Shown here: piece by piece, positions 1 through 9,180 of the stretch
Layout of the letters: each line of letters starts with the position of its first letter
Numbering within the stretch: the first letter of the stretch is position 1
Source of the DNA: Zeimonas sp032027205
GTDB lineage: Bacteria > Pseudomonadota > Gammaproteobacteria > Burkholderiales > Burkholderiaceae_E
Direction of reading: 5' to 3'
Assembly (NCBI GenBank): GCA_032027205.1
Contig: JAVSMN010000001.1
Span: forward strand, 2,669,418 to 2,733,417
DNA: 64,000 bases
The notes under the pieces: model-generated
Told to the model about the DNA's origin: nothing
The model's database searches: none
The model's input: the letters and a program-made list of their open reading frames with translations, nothing else
Position numbers and translations under genes: made by a program

Positions 1-255
1 GGAACGAGGGTCGGGCGCCGTGGCGGCCACGATGCGGCCGAGCGCCGTGCTCTCCGGACGATCGAACGCTCGTTGCGCGGGACGCGGTTGCGGAGCAGGA
101 AGGCTCGCGCAGGAAACGAGCGCCGGCGCGAGCAGGCAAAGCGCCAGCGCGAGCTTTCGCTGCGCCGACGCGCCCGCGTGCGCGATCGGCGCGAGCGCGC
201 GCGGCGGACGGATGAGCGCCCGGGCCCGGGCGAATACGCAGGAAATTGAATCCAC
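1..255 (-). CDS. N-terminus of a phospholipase-D-like lipoprotein (partial)
   Basis: An open minus-strand frame of 85 codons runs off the left edge. It starts at a GTG (253-255). After a basic stretch it has a hydrophobic segment and a lipobox LVSC (Cys at about residue 49), so a lipoprotein anchored to a membrane is likely. The mature part carries PESTALGRIVAATAPDPRS, which resembles the region before the first HKD motif in betaproteobacterial cardiolipin-synthase/PLD-family lipoproteins; the catalytic motifs would lie outside the window. The family assignment is therefore an inference from a short segment. It is divergent from the deacetylase gene, with about 90 bp between the two starts. 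Confidence 0.45.
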   Translation of the reverse strand, partial: MDSISCVFARARALIRPPRALAPIAHAGASAQRKLALALCLLAPALVSCASLPAPQPRPAQRAFDRPESTALGRIVAATAPDPRS

Positions 256-345
256 GGGCGATGCGAAGTCGGGCGGCGGGTGCGCTGCGGGGCGAACGAG
301 TCTACTCCGGCGCCGTACGCTACAGTTGCGAATGGAGGAGTCCCG

Positions 346-1272
346 ATGAAGGCCGCTTACCTCACGCACCCGAGCTTCCTGCTGCATGAGATGGGGCCGC
401 ATCATCCCGAATGCCCCGAACGACTGGCGGTGATCTCCGACCGGCTGCTGCTGCGCGGCGTCAGCGACTACCTTGACTCGATCGAGGCGCCCGAAGCAAC
501 GCCCGAGCAGATCACGCGCGCGCACGACCTGCGCTTGTTCCTCGAGTTGCAGGCGAGCGCGCCACGCGACGGGTATTCGCAGATCGACCCCGACACGTCG
601 ATGAACCCGCACACCTGGAACGCCGCGATACACGCCGCCGGCGCGCTGGTGCGCGCCACCGAACTGGTGGTCTCCGGCCAGTACCGGCGCGCGTTCTGTG
701 CGGTGCGCCCGCCCGGGCATCACGCCGAACGCAGCCGCGCGATGGGCTTCTGCTTTTTCAACAATGTCGCCGTCGGCGCGCTGCACGCGCTCGATGAGCT
801 CGGACTCGAACGCGTGGCGCTCGTCGACTTCGACGTGCATCACGGCAACGGCAGCGAAGACATTCTCGCCAGAGACGAGCGCGTGCTGATGGCGTCCACT
901 TTCCAGGCGCGGCTGTACCCGTTTCTCGGCGAGAACCCGCGTGGCCCGAACATGTGCAACGTGCCGCTCGAGCCGTACAGCGACGGCGCGTCGATGCGCA
1001 AGGCGGTGCTCGAATGCTGGCTGCCGAGGATGAAAGCCTTTGCTCCGCAGTTGGTCTTCGTCTCGGCGGGCTTCGATGCGCACCGCGAGGACGACATGAG
1101 CCACCTCGGATGGCGCGACGACGACTACGCGTGGCTCACCGCGCAGATCGCGAATTTCGCCGACGAGCATTGCGAGGGCCGGATCGTCTCCACGCTCGAG
1201 GGCGGCTACCAGCTCGCGGCGCTTGCGCGATGCGTCGAATTGCACCTTCGCGCGCTGATCGGAATCGACTGA
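346..1272 (+). CDS. Class II histone-deacetylase family protein (acetylpolyamine/lysine deacetylase-like)
   Basis: A 308-residue zinc amidohydrolase of the arginase/deacetylase fold. Diagnostic motifs are in order: RPPGHHAE (paired active-site His), GFCFFNNVAVGA, the metal ligands in DFDVHHGNG, SAGFDAHRED, and LEGGY near the C-terminus with the transition-state Tyr. Family members remove acetyl groups from lysines or polyamines; the substrate cannot be told from sequence. ATG at 346 was chosen because GGAGGAG lies 7 bases upstream (334-340) and the N-terminus MKAAYLTHPSFLLHE fits the family; the longer upstream extension is low-complexity. It is followed after 28 bp by an acetyltransferase, suggesting one transcript. 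Confidence 0.9.
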   Translation: MKAAYLTHPSFLLHEMGPHHPECPERLAVISDRLLLRGVSDYLDSIEAPEATPEQITRAHDLRLFLELQASAPRDGYSQIDPDTSMNPHTWNAAIHAAGALVRATELVVSGQYRRAFCAVRPPGHHAERSRAMGFCFFNNVAVGALHALDELGLERVALVDFDVHHGNGSEDILARDERVLMASTFQARLYPFLGENPRGPNMCNVPLEPYSDGASMRKAVLECWLPRMKAFAPQLVFVSAGFDAHREDDMSHLGWRDDDYAWLTAQIANFADEHCEGRIVSTLEGGYQLAALARCVELHLRALIGID

Positions 1273-1300
1273 CGGCCACGCGCCGCGATCGGCCGAAGAC

Positions 1301-4075
1301 GTGGAACACCTGCATTCGCTGACCGCGCTGTTCGATCCTTCGCGCATCGCGTTCATCTCGGGCCCGTCCCCGGCGCCGGCCTGGGTCGAGGAGCTGGGAC
1401 GCAAGCTCGCCGAATCGAAGGCGCAGGTGCGCAGCATCGTGCTCGCGCCGCCCGCGGAATCGGCGGTGGACGGCAGCGGGCAAGCCGCTGCAGGCGCGCT
1501 CGCGATCAGCGAGCGCGAACGCGGGCCGGAAGGGCGCGCACCGGGCGAGCGCACGCGCGAAGACCGCGCCGGCGTGGATCTCGCCGTGCTCGCCGTCGAT
1601 TCCGCGCACATGCTCGATGCGCTGCGCGAGGCGATCGCCGTCGGCGCGCGCGCGGCGATGCTGCTGGGCCATACGCAGGAACCTGCGGTCCTGGAGTCGT
1701 TGCTGGCGACGGCGCGCGAGGCGCGCATCCGGCTGCTCGGCCCCGGCACGCTGGGCTTCGCGCGCCCGCCGCGCAGACTCGACGCCGGACGACTGGGTGC
1801 GCTGCCGCCGCCCGGAAACGTCGCGCTGGTCACCCAGTCGGGCGTGTTGGGCGGCGCGATTCTCGACTGGGCCGGCGACACGGCGATCGGGTTCTCGCTG
1901 GCGGTTTCGCTGGGCGCCGAACTCGACATCGACGTCGCGCAGGTGCTCGACTACCTCGCGAACGATTCTTCGACGAAGGCGGTGGTCGTCTATCTCGAGG
2001 CGGTGCTCGATTCGCGCGGCTTCATGAGCGCACTGCGCGCGCTCGCGTCGGTCAAGCCGGTCGTCGTGCTCAAGGGCGGACGCGACGCCGCTCGCCGGCC
2101 GACGGCGCGCACGCATTCGGGGGCGATCGTCGGCAGCGACGCGATCTACAGCGCTGCGTTGCGCCGCGCCGGCGCCGTGCAGGTGCGCCTGTTCACGCAA
2201 CTGTTCACTGCGGTGCGCTATCTGGCCTCGCGCAACTGGCCGCTGGGCAAGCGGCTCGCGATGATCGGCAACGGCAACGGACCGCTCGTGCTCGCGTCGG
2301 ACCAGGCGTGGTTCGCCAACATTCGGCTGCTGCCGTACACCGAGCCGACGAGACGGCGGCTCGAGGCAGCGCTGCCCGGTGTCGGAATTACCAATCCGCT
2401 GAACCTCGGATTGAGCGCCAGCGCCGACGACTACGCCAGCGCGCTCGAGGCCATCGCCTACGATCCGGAGTCGGACGCGATGCTCGTGCTGCTGTCGCCG
2501 TTCGCCGGGGTGGACGCGCCGCAGATCACCGAGCGCATCGCGCGCATCGCCGGCACGCTCGGCAAGCCGCTGTTCGCCTGTTGGCTGGGCGACACCTCGA
2601 CCCGCCCCTTGCGCGCCTGGCTCGACGCGGCGGGCGTGCCGGTCTTCCGCACCCCGGAGGCTGCGGTCGACGCGTTCTCGACCGTTGCCACGTTCTACCA
2701 GAACCAGTTGCTGCTGCAGCAGACGCCGCGCTCGCTGTCGGACATGACCGCGCCCGACGTCGCCCGCGCGCGCACGGTGCTCGATGCGGCGCTCGCCGAA
2801 GATCGCGAGGTGCTGACCGAGCTCGAATCGAAGGCGCTGCTCGACGCCTTCCACATACCGGTGAACCGGACGCTGCTGGCGACCAACCGCCACGAGGCGG
2901 TGGCGGCGGCCAATCGGATCGGCTATCCGGTGGCGATGAAGATCAGCTCATCGGATGTCGCCCACAAGAGCGACGTCGGCGGCGTGGCGCTGAACGTGCG
3001 CAACGTCACCGAGGTGCGCGAGCAATTCGACGAGATCCTGCGCTCGGTGCGCGCCGCGCGGCCCGCCGCGCGCATCCAGGGCGTGACGCTGCAGCCGATG
3101 AAGCTCGGCCGTCACGGCCGCGAGCTGTACGTGGGCGTCTTTCGCGATGCGCTGTTCGGACCGGTGATCGCCTTCGGCACCGGCGGAACGCGCGTGGAGA
3201 TCCACCGCGACACCACGCTCGAGTTCCCGCCGCTGAACAGCTTTCTCGCGCGCAGCATGATCGCGCGCACGCGCGTGGCGCGCACGCTCGGCGAATACGG
3301 CGATGCGCCAGCGGTCGATCTCGAGGCGCTCGAGCGGCTGCTCGTGCGGGTGTCGGAGATGGTCTGCGAGCTGCCTCAGCTCGCCGAACTCGACATCAAC
3401 CCGATCATCGCCGACGAGGGCGGCCTGATCGCCGTAGATGCGCGCGCGGTCGCCGACGCGAAGGTTCCGGTACGCGAGCCGCACGACCAGCGCCGCTATG
3501 CGCACATGGCAATCATGCCGTACCCGTCGGAGCTCGTGCGCCAATGCACGCTGCGCGATGGACGCGCCTATACGATCCGGCCGATCCAGGCCGAGGACGG
3601 CGAGCGGCTGCAGCGCTTCGTGCGCGGGCTTTCCGAGCAGTCGCGCTATTTTCGCTTCATCTCGGCGCTGAACGAGCTGTCACCGCGCATGCTGGTTCGC
3701 TACACGCAGATCGACTACGACCGCGAGCTTGCGCTGGTGGCGGTGCTGCCCGACGACGGCGATCAATCGATCATCGGCGTGGTGCGCTATCTGCTGAATC
3801 CCGACCGGCGCAGCTGCGAGTTTGCCATCGCGATCGGCGACGAAGTGCAGCGCCAGGGCCTGGGCATGACGCTGATGAAGGCGATCGTCGGCCATGCCCG
3901 CAAACGCGGGCTCGAGCGCATCGAAGGCTTCGTGCTCGCCGCCAACGCACCGATGATGCGATTGATGCAGGCGCTCGGCTTTTCGGTGCAGACCGATCGC
4001 GACGATCCGGCGTTGAAGCGGGTGTGGCTGGAGCTGGGAAGCGAGGGTTCTACTCCCCCCGGTGATACGAAGTGA
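1301..4075 (+). CDS. Acetyl-CoA synthetase (NDP-forming)-like/GNAT fusion, Pat-type protein lysine acetyltransferase
   Basis: A 924-residue protein from a GTG start. Residues about 1-490 form the CoA-binding and succinyl-CoA-ligase-like part, including THSGAIVGSD around the position of the phospho-histidine of ADP-forming ligases. Residues about 500-720 are ATP-grasp (IGYPVAMKISSSDVAHKSDV). Residues about 755-915 are a GNAT domain with the acetyl-CoA loop QRQGLG. This architecture is that of Pat/YfiQ acetyltransferases, which acetylate lysines, classically inactivating acetyl-CoA synthetase; in that family the ligase-like part is generally regulatory. It sits 28 bp behind a deacetylase-family gene, so both halves of an acetylation cycle may be co-expressed. 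The 3' end overlaps the end of convergent fbp by 26 bp. Confidence 0.88.
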   Translation: MEHLHSLTALFDPSRIAFISGPSPAPAWVEELGRKLAESKAQVRSIVLAPPAESAVDGSGQAAAGALAISERERGPEGRAPGERTREDRAGVDLAVLAVDSAHMLDALREAIAVGARAAMLLGHTQEPAVLESLLATAREARIRLLGPGTLGFARPPRRLDAGRLGALPPPGNVALVTQSGVLGGAILDWAGDTAIGFSLAVSLGAELDIDVAQVLDYLANDSSTKAVVVYLEAVLDSRGFMSALRALASVKPVVVLKGGRDAARRPTARTHSGAIVGSDAIYSAALRRAGAVQVRLFTQLFTAVRYLASRNWPLGKRLAMIGNGNGPLVLASDQAWFANIRLLPYTEPTRRRLEAALPGVGITNPLNLGLSASADDYASALEAIAYDPESDAMLVLLSPFAGVDAPQITERIARIAGTLGKPLFACWLGDTSTRPLRAWLDAAGVPVFRTPEAAVDAFSTVATFYQNQLLLQQTPRSLSDMTAPDVARARTVLDAALAEDREVLTELESKALLDAFHIPVNRTLLATNRHEAVAAANRIGYPVAMKISSSDVAHKSDVGGVALNVRNVTEVREQFDEILRSVRAARPAARIQGVTLQPMKLGRHGRELYVGVFRDALFGPVIAFGTGGTRVEIHRDTTLEFPPLNSFLARSMIARTRVARTLGEYGDAPAVDLEALERLLVRVSEMVCELPQLAELDINPIIADEGGLIAVDARAVADAKVPVREPHDQRRYAHMAIMPYPSELVRQCTLRDGRAYTIRPIQAEDGERLQRFVRGLSEQSRYFRFISALNELSPRMLVRYTQIDYDRELALVAVLPDDGDQSIIGVVRYLLNPDRRSCEFAIAIGDEVQRQGLGMTLMKAIVGHARKRGLERIEGFVLAANAPMMRLMQALGFSVQTDRDDPALKRVWLELGSEGSTPPGDTK

Positions 4076-5060
4076 CCCGCTCCACCTCTTCCTTCGACCC
4101 CAGGATCACCGCGACGCGCTCGTGCAGCTTCGACGGCACGATCTCCATGATCCGCTGCATGCCGTTGGTGCCCGCGCCGCCGGCCTGCTCGACGAGGAAC
4201 GACATCGGGTTGGCTTCGTAGAGCAGTCGCAGCTTGCCGGGTTTCGAAGGGTCGCGGTTGTCGCGCGGATAAAGGAAGATGCCGCCGCGCGTCATGATGC
4301 GATGCACGTCGGCCACCATCGACGCGACCCAGCGCATGTTGAAGTCGACGCCGCGCGGGCCTTCCTTGCCGGCGAGCAGTTCGTCGATGTAGCGTTTGAC
4401 CGGCGGCTGCCAGTGGCGCGCGTTCGACGCGTTGATCGCGAACTCGCGCGTGCTCTCGGGGATGCGCATGCGATCGGCGGTGAGCATCCAGGCGCCCGGC
4501 TCGCGATCGAGCGTGAAGCAGGCGACGCCGTCGCCGACGGTGAGCACGAGCAGCGTAGAGGGGCCGTAGACCGCGTAGCCGGCCGCCACCTGCTTCACGC
4601 CCGGTTGCAGGAAGTGCGTCTCGTCGGGATCGTTCACGCCTTCCGGCAGGCGCAGTACCGAGAAGATCGTGCCCACCGACACGTTGACGTCGATGTTCGA
4701 CGAACCGTCCAGCGGGTCGTACAGCAGCAGGAACTCGCCCTTCGGGTAGCGGTTCGGAATCGGGTACGGGTGGTCCATCTCCTCGGAAGCCATCGCGGCG
4801 AGGTTGCCGCCCCATTCGTTCGCTTCGAGCAGCGCCTCGTTGGCGATGACGTCGAGCTTCTTCTGCGATTCGCCCTGCACGTTCGACGAGCCCGCTTCGC
4901 CCAGGCAGTCGGCGAGCGCGCCCTTCGACACCGCGATGCCGATGCGCTTGCAGGTGCGGGCGATCACCTCGAGCAGCATGCGCAACTCGGTGGGAATGAG
5001 CCCTTTCTCGCGCTGCTTCTCGACGAGATACTGGGTGAGGCTGACGGGGCGGGGCGGCAT
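4050..5060 (-). CDS. fbp: Fructose-1,6-bisphosphatase class I
   Basis: A 336-residue cytosolic gluconeogenic enzyme that hydrolyses fructose 1,6-bisphosphate to fructose 6-phosphate. The metal/phosphate signature LYDPLDGSSNIDVNVSVGT is intact, as is the N-terminal GESQKKLDVIANE and the metal-binding SEEMD region; length matches the family. ATG at 5060 is preceded by AGGAG. It lies 34 bp downstream of pepN on the same strand, so co-transcription is plausible. Pyruvate carboxylase, the entry step of gluconeogenesis, lies about 6 kb away. Confidence 0.97.
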   Translation of the reverse strand: MPPRPVSLTQYLVEKQREKGLIPTELRMLLEVIARTCKRIGIAVSKGALADCLGEAGSSNVQGESQKKLDVIANEALLEANEWGGNLAAMASEEMDHPYPIPNRYPKGEFLLLYDPLDGSSNIDVNVSVGTIFSVLRLPEGVNDPDETHFLQPGVKQVAAGYAVYGPSTLLVLTVGDGVACFTLDREPGAWMLTADRMRIPESTREFAINASNARHWQPPVKRYIDELLAGKEGPRGVDFNMRWVASMVADVHRIMTRGGIFLYPRDNRDPSKPGKLRLLYEANPMSFLVEQAGGAGTNGMQRIMEIVPSKLHERVAVILGSKEEVERVTSYHRGE

Positions 5061-5094
5061 GACGGCTCCTGCGGGGGAGGGAATACGTGCGCCC

Positions 5095-7830
5095 TCAGGC
5101 GAGCGCTTTCTCGACGATCTCTCGCACGTCGTTCGACAGCGGCGGATGCTGCGCGACGCGTTCGAGCGACGCGCGCATCAGCGCCTGTCGGCCGGGCTCG
5201 AACTTGCGCCAGCGATCGAGAGCGCGCGCCAGGCGAGCGGCGATCTGTGGATTCAATGCGTCGGCTTCCAGCACGCGTTCGACCCAGAAGTCGTAGCCGG
5301 AGCCGTCGGCGGCATGGAACTCGGCAAGGTTGCCGTTGCAGAAGCTGCCGACGAGCGCGCGCAGGCGGTTCGGGTTGCGCATCGAGAACGCCGGATGGCG
5401 CATCAGCTCGCGCACGCGATCGAGCACCGGTGCGTCGCCCGGCTGGCGATGCATCGTCGCCTGCAGCGCGAACCACTTGTCGAGCACGAGCGCTTCGCCG
5501 GCATGGCGCGCGGCGAAACGCGCGAGCGCGTCGTCGCGCGGCGCGCCCGGCGTGCGCAGCAGCGCCTGCAGCGCGCCGATGGCGTCGGTCATGTTGTCGG
5601 CGGCGTCGAACTGCGCGACGGCGGCGTCGATCGCCTCGCGCGCCTGCGTGTCGACCCAGTACGCGAGCGACACGTTCTTCAGCGCGCGACGCCCGGCGCA
5701 GACCGCATCGGGCGAATACGCGGCGTGGTCCTTGCAGGCAGCCCACGTGTCGCGCCAAGCGGCGGCGAGCGCGTCCGCGAGGCAGCGGCGCACCGCGTTG
5801 CGCGCCTCGCGCAGCGCCGCCGGATCGACGACGTCGAGCTGTTCGGCAACGAAGCCCTCCGAAGGCAGCGTGAAGAGCTGCTCGCGAAACGCGGGATCGA
5901 GCGTGTCGTCGCGCAGCAGCGCGCCGACCGTCTTCACCAGCGGGGCACATCGCTGCTGCACCTCGGCGCCGGCAAGCACGGCGAGGATGCTGGCGACGAT
6001 GGAGCGTTGCAGCGCTTCCCAACGGTTGAACGGATCGCTGTCGTGCGCGGCGAGCAGCGCGAGCGCGTCGTCGTCGTAGTCGTGCTCGACGACGATCGGC
6101 GCGGAGAAGTCGCGCGCGAGCGACGGCAGCGGTTCGGCGTCGAGATCGTCGAAGACGAACACGTGTCGCGCCTCGGTGAGGTCGAGCACGGCCGTGTGTT
6201 CGCCGGTCTGGCCCGCTCGCGCCTTCACCGGTTGCATGCGCCCGTCGACCAGTTCGGCGATGCGTAATGGACGGTCACGACCGTCGTCGCGTCCGACCAG
6301 GCCGATCGCGAAGGGAATGTGCAACGGAAGCTTCAACGGCTGGCCGGGTGTGGGCGGGGTGCGCTGCTCGAGCTCGAGCGTATAGCTTCGGGCGGCGGCA
6401 TCGTAGCGGCCGCGCGCCTGCACGCGCGGGGTGCCGGCCTGCGAGTACCAGCGGCGGAACTGCGTGAACGCCTGCCCGTTGGCGTCGCCGATCGCCGAAA
6501 CGAATTCGTCGCAGGTGACGGCCTGCCCGTCGTGCCGTGCAAAGTAGAGGTCGAGTCCGCGACGGAAACCGTCGCGTCCGGCGAGCGTCTGCAGCATCCG
6601 GATGACTTCGGCGCCTTTTTCGTAGACGGTGACCGTGTAGAAGTTGTCGATCTCTTCGTACGCGTCGGGGCGGATCGGGTGCGCCATCGGCCCGGCGTCC
6701 TCGGCGAACTGGGCCGAGCGCAGCACGCGGACGTCCTCGATGCGCTTCACGGCGCGCGCGCTGGCGGCGCCAGCCCCGGCGCTGCGCTCGGCCAGCATGT
6801 CGGCCGAGAACTCCTGGTCGCGAAAGACGGTGAGGCCTTCCTTCAGCGTGAGCTGGAACCAGTCGCGACAGGTGACGCGGTTGCCCGTCCAGTTGTGGAA
6901 ATACTCGTGTCCGACCACCGACTCGACTGCGGCGAAATCGTTGTCGGTGGCGATGTGCGGATCGGCGAAGACGTACTTCGCGTTGAAGATGTTCAGCCCC
7001 TTGTTCTCCATCGCCCCCATGTTGAAGTCGCTCACCGCTACGATCATGAAGCGATCGAGATCGAGCTCGCGGCCGAAGCGCTGCTCGTCCCAGCGGATGG
7101 CGCGCTCGAGCGAATCCATCGCGTGGCCGGCGCGCGCCTCGTTGCCCGGCTCGACCCAGACCTGAAGCAGCACTTCGCGCCCCGACGCGGTACGCAATCG
7201 CCTTTCGATGGCGGCCAGGCGCGCCGCGACAACGGCGAACAGATAGCTCGGTTTCGGAAAGGGATCGTGCCAGGTGGCCCAGTGCCATTCGTCCGGCGCT
7301 ACCGCGCCGCCGGCGTCGGATGGCGCGCCGCTTCCCGCATCGACCAGGTTGCCGTTGGACAGCAGCACCGGGCAGGTCTGGCGCGGCGCGCGCAGCGTGA
7401 CCGTGTAGCGCGCCATGACGTCGGGGCGATCGGGGAACCAGGTGATGCGGCGAAAACCCTGCGCCTCGCATTGCGTGAAGAATCCGCCGTTCGACACGTA
7501 CAGCCCGCTCAGCGCGGTGTTCGCCTGCGGGTCCACGCGTGCGACGCTGCCCAGCTCGAAGCGCTCGGGCACTCGATCGATGGTCAGCGTGTGCTCGTCG
7601 ACGCGGTACTCGGCGGGCTCGAGCAGGCGCCCGTCGACGCGCAGCTCGAGCGGCTCGAGTTGCTCGCCGTCGAGGACGAGCGCCGTCGATGCGTCGGCGC
7701 CCGCCTGCGGATTGCGGCGCACCGACAGCGACGCGCGCACCAGCGTACTGCGCGGATCGAGGTCGAAGACGAGCCGGACGTCATCGACGAGCCAGGGGGG
7801 CGGCGTGTAGGCGGTACGATGGACGGTCAC
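5095..7830 (-). CDS. pepN: Aminopeptidase N (M1 family)
   Basis: A 911-residue zinc aminopeptidase that removes N-terminal residues from cytosolic peptides. The substrate-binding GAMEN motif is in MGAMENKGLNIFN, and zinc binding HExxH is in VVGHEYFHNWTGNRVTCRDW followed by the third ligand in KEGLTVFRDQEF. The long open frame continues far upstream, but homologous sequence begins at VTVHRTAYTPPPWLVDDVRL, so the GTG at 7828-7830 is taken as start; no strong ribosome site is visible there. It is divergent from the DUF4136 gene and upstream of fbp. Confidence 0.94.
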   Translation of the reverse strand: MTVHRTAYTPPPWLVDDVRLVFDLDPRSTLVRASLSVRRNPQAGADASTALVLDGEQLEPLELRVDGRLLEPAEYRVDEHTLTIDRVPERFELGSVARVDPQANTALSGLYVSNGGFFTQCEAQGFRRITWFPDRPDVMARYTVTLRAPRQTCPVLLSNGNLVDAGSGAPSDAGGAVAPDEWHWATWHDPFPKPSYLFAVVAARLAAIERRLRTASGREVLLQVWVEPGNEARAGHAMDSLERAIRWDEQRFGRELDLDRFMIVAVSDFNMGAMENKGLNIFNAKYVFADPHIATDNDFAAVESVVGHEYFHNWTGNRVTCRDWFQLTLKEGLTVFRDQEFSADMLAERSAGAGAASARAVKRIEDVRVLRSAQFAEDAGPMAHPIRPDAYEEIDNFYTVTVYEKGAEVIRMLQTLAGRDGFRRGLDLYFARHDGQAVTCDEFVSAIGDANGQAFTQFRRWYSQAGTPRVQARGRYDAAARSYTLELEQRTPPTPGQPLKLPLHIPFAIGLVGRDDGRDRPLRIAELVDGRMQPVKARAGQTGEHTAVLDLTEARHVFVFDDLDAEPLPSLARDFSAPIVVEHDYDDDALALLAAHDSDPFNRWEALQRSIVASILAVLAGAEVQQRCAPLVKTVGALLRDDTLDPAFREQLFTLPSEGFVAEQLDVVDPAALREARNAVRRCLADALAAAWRDTWAACKDHAAYSPDAVCAGRRALKNVSLAYWVDTQAREAIDAAVAQFDAADNMTDAIGALQALLRTPGAPRDDALARFAARHAGEALVLDKWFALQATMHRQPGDAPVLDRVRELMRHPAFSMRNPNRLRALVGSFCNGNLAEFHAADGSGYDFWVERVLEADALNPQIAARLARALDRWRKFEPGRQALMRASLERVAQHPPLSNDVREIVEKALA

Positions 7831-7974
7831 GGAGCAGCGCTCGGGCGTCGACGAAGGGGCTTCCGATTGTAAGCGCTCGTTGCAGCGGTCGAGACGATGG
7901 CCCGTGAAGGCCTCGGTGCGCAACGCCGCGCTTCGCCGAAAGGCGCCGGGCGCAGCATTTGCCGGAGACGAACC

Positions 7975-8598
7975 ATGGTCGCGTTCCATCGTTGCCTGCT
8001 GCTTGCGTTGCTCGCCGGGCTTTCGGCGCTGGCCGGTTGCGCGACGCCGCTGCGCGGCGAGGTCACCACGTTCAACGACTGGCCGACGAGCGCGCAGCGA
8101 ACCTATCGCTTCGTGCGCACGGAGGCGCAGCGCAACAGCCTCGAGCAGGCGCAGTGGGAGCAGGTGCTGAGCTCCGAACTCGCCCGCGCGGGCTTTCAGC
8201 AGGCTTCCGATCCGCGCTTCGCCGTGTCGTTCGACTACCGCGTCGATCGCAGGATGAGCCGCGTTATCGATTACCAGCCGATCGTGCAGCCCTATTTCTG
8301 GTGGGGCGCCTTCGGCCCGCACGCCGGGTTCAGCGTCGGCGGGCCCTTCCCATGGTGGGGATCGGGGTACTACCCGGTGGCCAGCGACCGGGTCTGGTAC
8401 GACTACCGGTTGCGCCTGCAGATCGACGATCTCTCCGTGAAGCCCGCGCGTCGCGTGTACGAAGGAACCGCGATCAGCGACGGCTACGTTCCGCAGCCCG
8501 AGGAAGTGCTCCCGCTGCTGGCGCGCGCGCTGCTTGCGGATTTCCCAGGGCCGAGCGGCGTGACGCGACGGGTCGAGGTGCCGCGCGAGCCGAAGTGA
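7975..8598 (+). CDS. DUF4136-type lipoprotein
   Basis: A 207-residue envelope lipoprotein. The signal peptide ends in a lipobox LAGC (residues about 19-22) followed by ATPLRGEVTTFNDWP. The mature part has the DUF4136 features: an early FxxW segment, ARAGFQQASDPRFAVSFDY, a Gly/Trp/Tyr-rich stretch in the middle and a C-terminal LLARALLADFPGPSG. The function of the family is unknown. ATG at 7975 follows GGAG at 7964-7967. Single gene, convergent with the prodomain-like gene; expression probably starts in the 144-bp gap shared with pepN. Confidence 0.82.
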   Translation: MVAFHRCLLLALLAGLSALAGCATPLRGEVTTFNDWPTSAQRTYRFVRTEAQRNSLEQAQWEQVLSSELARAGFQQASDPRFAVSFDYRVDRRMSRVIDYQPIVQPYFWWGAFGPHAGFSVGGPFPWWGSGYYPVASDRVWYDYRLRLQIDDLSVKPARRVYEGTAISDGYVPQPEEVLPLLARALLADFPGPSGVTRRVEVPREPK

Positions 8599-8621
8599 CC
8601 CGGCCGTCGAAGACGGTTCCG

Positions 8622-9179
8622 CTACTTCAGCGCCCGGGGGCGCCACCAGTTCGGCGCCGCCGACTCGAATCGTCCCGATTCGTGCAGCCGATTCGCGAGT
8701 GCGAGCGATTCCAGTCCGACCGGCGCTTCGACGAGCCAGGTGCGCTGCTGCGGATCGAGCGCGCGCAGCGGCGCCAAGCCGAGTTCGGCGAACAGTTGCC
8801 TCGCGTCGCCCACGTCTGCCTCGCGCAGTCGGACGATCACGCCGCCGGGCAGCGCGCGTGGAGCGCCGGTCTCGTCGCGAAGAACCACCGACTGCCCGGG
8901 CGCGAGCGGGCCCGCTTTCTCCGCGCCCGACGCCGTGCCGGGCAGGGCGGGGCGACGCTGGAGGTTCGGCTTCACACCGCGGAAATCCGCGATCCAGTCG
9001 GGATCGACCTGCAGTTCGCGCCGACGTTCGCCGTCGTACCAGAAGTGCTGCGGCGCGCCGGCCGCCTGCGCGCCGTTCGCGCCGGCATTCGGCGGCACCT
9101 GCGCGCACGCCGTCTGCATGCTCGCGACCAACGATACCGCTGCCGCCAGCGCCAGTTTGGAGCGAAATCCCCGCTTCAT
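8622..9179 (-). CDS. Secreted protein resembling a fervidolysin-type protease prodomain, encoded separately
   Basis: A 185-residue exported protein. A signal peptide (residues 1-25) ends in TACAQ; the -3 position is Gln, so signal peptidase I cleavage at ACA is as likely as lipidation. The mature part has FWYDGERRRELQVDPDWIA and then LFAELGLAPLRALDPQQRTW, VEAPVGLESLALANRLHE and FESAAPNWWRP. This order (LAxxxGL, a central TyrTrp-Val strand, a helix, then VExAxPNW) is that of the fervidolysin-like N-terminal prodomain normally fused in front of subtilases. Its ATG lies one base after the TGA of the kexin-like protease, so the two are translationally coupled. I infer a trans-acting chaperone or inhibitor of that protease. 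Confidence 0.6.
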   Translation of the reverse strand: MKRGFRSKLALAAAVSLVASMQTACAQVPPNAGANGAQAAGAPQHFWYDGERRRELQVDPDWIADFRGVKPNLQRRPALPGTASGAEKAGPLAPGQSVVLRDETGAPRALPGGVIVRLREADVGDARQLFAELGLAPLRALDPQQRTWLVEAPVGLESLALANRLHESGRFESAAPNWWRPRALK

Positions 9180-9180
9180 C

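Noticed and set aside
20..349. 109-codon plus-strand frame at the left edge
   Set aside because: Low-complexity translation; the minus strand of this stretch shows a signal peptide and lipobox instead.
1136..2893. 585-codon open frame antisense to the acetyltransferase gene
   Set aside because: Arg/Ala/Gly-rich low-complexity translation without any motif; a shadow produced by high GC in the real gene.
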